From Malachius bipustulatus (taxonomy: Eukaryota > Arthropoda > Insecta > Coleoptera > Melyridae): a stretch of DNA of 64,000 nt. The notes under the pieces are model-generated. The model was not told the origin of the DNA. It saw only the letters and a list, made by a program, of their open reading frames with translations, and did no database searches. The stretch covers positions 12,252,858-12,316,857 of the forward strand of contig OU342633.1 of assembly GCA_910589415.1 (NCBI GenBank), in the 5' to 3' direction. Of the stretch, positions 62,089 through 64,000 are shown piece by piece. The stretch's first letter is position 1. The number at the start of each line of letters is the position of its first letter. The position numbers were made by a program, and so were the translations under genes.

Positions 62089-64000
62089 ATGCCTAAGAAT
62101 AGAGAAAATATATTAAAAAAGAAAAGAGAAGCCGAAAAGGCTCGCTTAGCTAGAATTAAAAGCGACCCTATTAAATTAGCCAAATACAAAGAGAAACAAA
62201 GGTTGCAGTACTTAAAAAAAAAGGAGAAAGGGCAAAGAAAAAATGTGAAAGAAATGACACCTCGGGAGCAACGATTAACTAGAAAAAAATGGAAAAACTA
62301 TTCATCAAAGTACAGGCAAACAAAACAACAATTAAAATGTACTACTGATAATTTTGTATGCCAGAATACTCCTTCAACTACTGACGATGAAGCATCACCA
62401 ATAGTTGTCGAAGAGATGAGACCTATTGTTAATGAAAACCTAAAAATAAAAGAGGCAAGAAAGAGAAGCAAAAGCCAGAGAAGGTCCAAAAATAAACAAT
62501 TAAAAAAGATGGAAGAAATAGTTTTAAAACTCAAAACTAGACTGAATACTCAGCGTCAAAAATATAAACGAGTTAAAAAGCAGTTAAAGAAAGTTGTTAA
62601 GTCTGTTGAAAAAAATCCAAAAACCAGAATTGAAGAAATGAGTGAAGATATTACTAAAAAGAAGGAATTAGTGAAGAAGGCCCTTTTTGGAGAGGTTATT
62701 AAAATTCAATTAGAAGAAAACTACACTAAAATAAAGAGTCATGAAGATAAAAGAAAGTTCAAACAAGCTATATCTGGAGATGTAGTGAACAAATACAAAT
62801 TATGGAGAATGCAAAACAAAGCAGTGACTTATAAAAAAACTGGACATAACCTTCCAAACAAAAAAATGATTAACGCCAAAATTAAAGTGCAAAATCTAGT
62901 TGAGCAATTTTTAGAAGATGACTCTAACAGTCGTCAAACAGCAGGAAAGAAGGAATTTGTGACTCGTAAACAAATTAAAAAACAGAAAAGATATCTACTG
63001 GATAGTATGAAAAATCTTCACGAGAAGTTTTTGAAAACCATTCCATTTAAAATCAGTTATTCCCTATTCACCCGATTCCGACCATTTTGGGTGGTTCCCC
63101 CTACATTATCAAACCGTGATACTTGTGCTTGCACGCTCCACGAAAACATGGACCTTCAACTTGCTGCTCTAAGGAAGGCAAATATCCTCACGACAGTGAG
63201 TAATCATCAAAGTATGTTGAAAGAGCTCTGTTGCGATCGATATTCTGAAAGATGTCTAGAGAGAACATGTGATGAGTGTTGCTTAAAAACTTTGACTTAT
63301 TATGCAGAATTCGATAACTCAAAGCCGATCTTCATGAAACAGTGGGTGAGTAAAAAAGAGGCCATATACGATCTGAAATTAAAGAAAGAACGATTTGTCA
63401 TGAAGTGTAAAAAAGAAACACAGGAAATCTTACCTGCAGATCTCATACAAAAAATTGAAAACGACATGGCTAAATTTTTCCGGCATTCTTTTAACATAGT
63501 ACACCAGTATAATGTCCTTAAACAATTAAAAAATGGATTATCTGAAAACGAAGCCGTGGTGCATATGGACTTTTCAGAAAACTTTTGTACCAAATACAAC
63601 CAGGAAATCCAAAGCTTTCATTTTGGCGGTTCGCGTACCCAAATTTCATTACATACTGTGGTCGTTTACCTAAAAGACTCTACGGTTTCACACTGCACTA
63701 TGTCATCTAATTTGACTCATAACGCCGGAGCAATTTGGGCCCATCTAAAACCTGTGCTGATATCACTGCCATCAAATATTAAAAACATTCACTTTCTAAG
63801 TGATGGGCCGGTTACCCAGTACAGGAACAAATCAATGTTTTATGTATTGGGCTGTAAACTGCAAGACATGTACCCTAATATTGTGCGATATACCTGGAAC
63901 TTTCATGAAGCTGGACACGGAAAGGGGGCACCCGATGGTGTAGGGGCAACGTGTAAAAGAACAGCAGATCAAGTTATTGCTACAGGAGGTGATATAACAA
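62089..64000 (+). CDS. Long intact DDE-like transposase-type ORF, 3' end outside window
   Basis: The ORF is open from ATG 62089 to the last base, at least 637 codons without damage. Residues 1-45 are basic helical (MPKNRENILKKKREAEKARL), with a second coiled-coil-rich, Lys-rich segment about 145-215. Residues about 345-405 hold a Cys/His cluster (DTCACTLHENMD; CCDRYSERCLERTCDECC). Then HMDFSENFCTKY (Asp494), HFLSDGPVTQYRNKS (Asp572) and NFHEAGHGKGAPDG (Glu607, Asp616) resemble a DDE (RNase H-fold) core; Asp572 to Glu607 are 35 apart. The SDG..Q.RN block also occurs in family X here. HGKG..DG.G is a signature of a repeat family I know from arthropods and fish but cannot assign to a superfamily. 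Function as a transposase is inferred. Confidence 0.6.
   Translation, partial: MPKNRENILKKKREAEKARLARIKSDPIKLAKYKEKQRLQYLKKKEKGQRKNVKEMTPREQRLTRKKWKNYSSKYRQTKQQLKCTTDNFVCQNTPSTTDDEASPIVVEEMRPIVNENLKIKEARKRSKSQRRSKNKQLKKMEEIVLKLKTRLNTQRQKYKRVKKQLKKVVKSVEKNPKTRIEEMSEDITKKKELVKKALFGEVIKIQLEENYTKIKSHEDKRKFKQAISGDVVNKYKLWRMQNKAVTYKKTGHNLPNKKMINAKIKVQNLVEQFLEDDSNSRQTAGKKEFVTRKQIKKQKRYLLDSMKNLHEKFLKTIPFKISYSLFTRFRPFWVVPPTLSNRDTCACTLHENMDLQLAALRKANILTTVSNHQSMLKELCCDRYSERCLERTCDECCLKTLTYYAEFDNSKPIFMKQWVSKKEAIYDLKLKKERFVMKCKKETQEILPADLIQKIENDMAKFFRHSFNIVHQYNVLKQLKNGLSENEAVVHMDFSENFCTKYNQEIQSFHFGGSRTQISLHTVVVYLKDSTVSHCTMSSNLTHNAGAIWAHLKPVLISLPSNIKNIHFLSDGPVTQYRNKSMFYVLGCKLQDMYPNIVRYTWNFHEAGHGKGAPDGVGATCKRTADQVIATGGDIT

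Overview
This is eukaryotic, AT-rich, intron-bearing DNA that consists almost wholly of transposable elements (TEs) at many stages of decay. Insect-type TE families, DUF4806-like exons and the recurrent word TAGGTACCTA suggest an arthropod, perhaps a hemipteran such as an aphid. The species is an inference only. I found no bacterial-style operon, rRNA, tRNA or CRISPR array, and no convincing ordinary host gene.

Layout. 0-2.2 kb: Ty3/gypsy integrase remnant, then a LINE 3' end. 2.2-4.7 kb: a decayed ORF of a repeat family I recognise but cannot name, holding a small inverted-repeat insert. 5.2-6.5 kb: a GAACCGGTTC palindrome array and an R2-like LINE 3' end. 6.8-8.1 kb: Harbinger copy 1. 8.2-9.9 kb: gypsy pol. 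10.1-15.6 kb: Harbinger copy 2, split by an inverted-repeat element, an LTR and a second inverted-repeat element. 15.6-18.4 kb: a TRIM-like element and the 3' half of another gypsy element whose LTR holds a two-unit tandem repeat. 18.4-21.4 kb: Tigger/pogo and P-element fragments. 21.4-26.2 kb: a DDE-like ORF ('family X') split by a solo LTR with a 4-bp duplication and by a multi-layer nested inverted-repeat element. 26.3-32.5 kb: pogo-like, P-element (itself split by an unidentified 1.46-kb insert) and hAT fragments. 33.5-35.6 kb: a minus-strand LINE inside a hAT end. 36-39.3 kb: DUF4806-like, SAM/SAMD3-like and CACTA (TNP2-like) exons side by side. 39.4-40.9 kb: an RTE-type LINE 5' end with duplicated leader monomers. 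42.4-46.3 kb: Harbinger copy 3, nearly complete. 46.7-47.9 kb: an intact two-exon gene for a 99-residue SAM-domain protein. 48.0-48.8 kb: an internally deleted Harbinger. 49.5-51.7 kb: gag, SAMD3-like, family X and recombinase-like fragments. 53.3-57.2 kb: a nearly full-length PHD-ORF1 LINE. 57.2-61.2 kb: more CAGGGTG inverted-repeat elements. 62.1 kb to the end: a long undamaged transposase-like ORF that runs off the window.

Three results stand out. (1) Harbinger copy 3 has 56-bp terminal inverted repeats and a TTA target duplication. Its transposase (minus strand) and its MADF/BESS partner (plus strand) are interleaved: each gene has an exon inside the other's intron. (2) The terminal ORF (at least 637 codons) has a D-D-E-like constellation and shares an SDG...Q.RN motif with family X. 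(3) Several insertions can be removed in silico to rejoin a host reading frame or a palindrome arm, which gives a relative order of insertion events.
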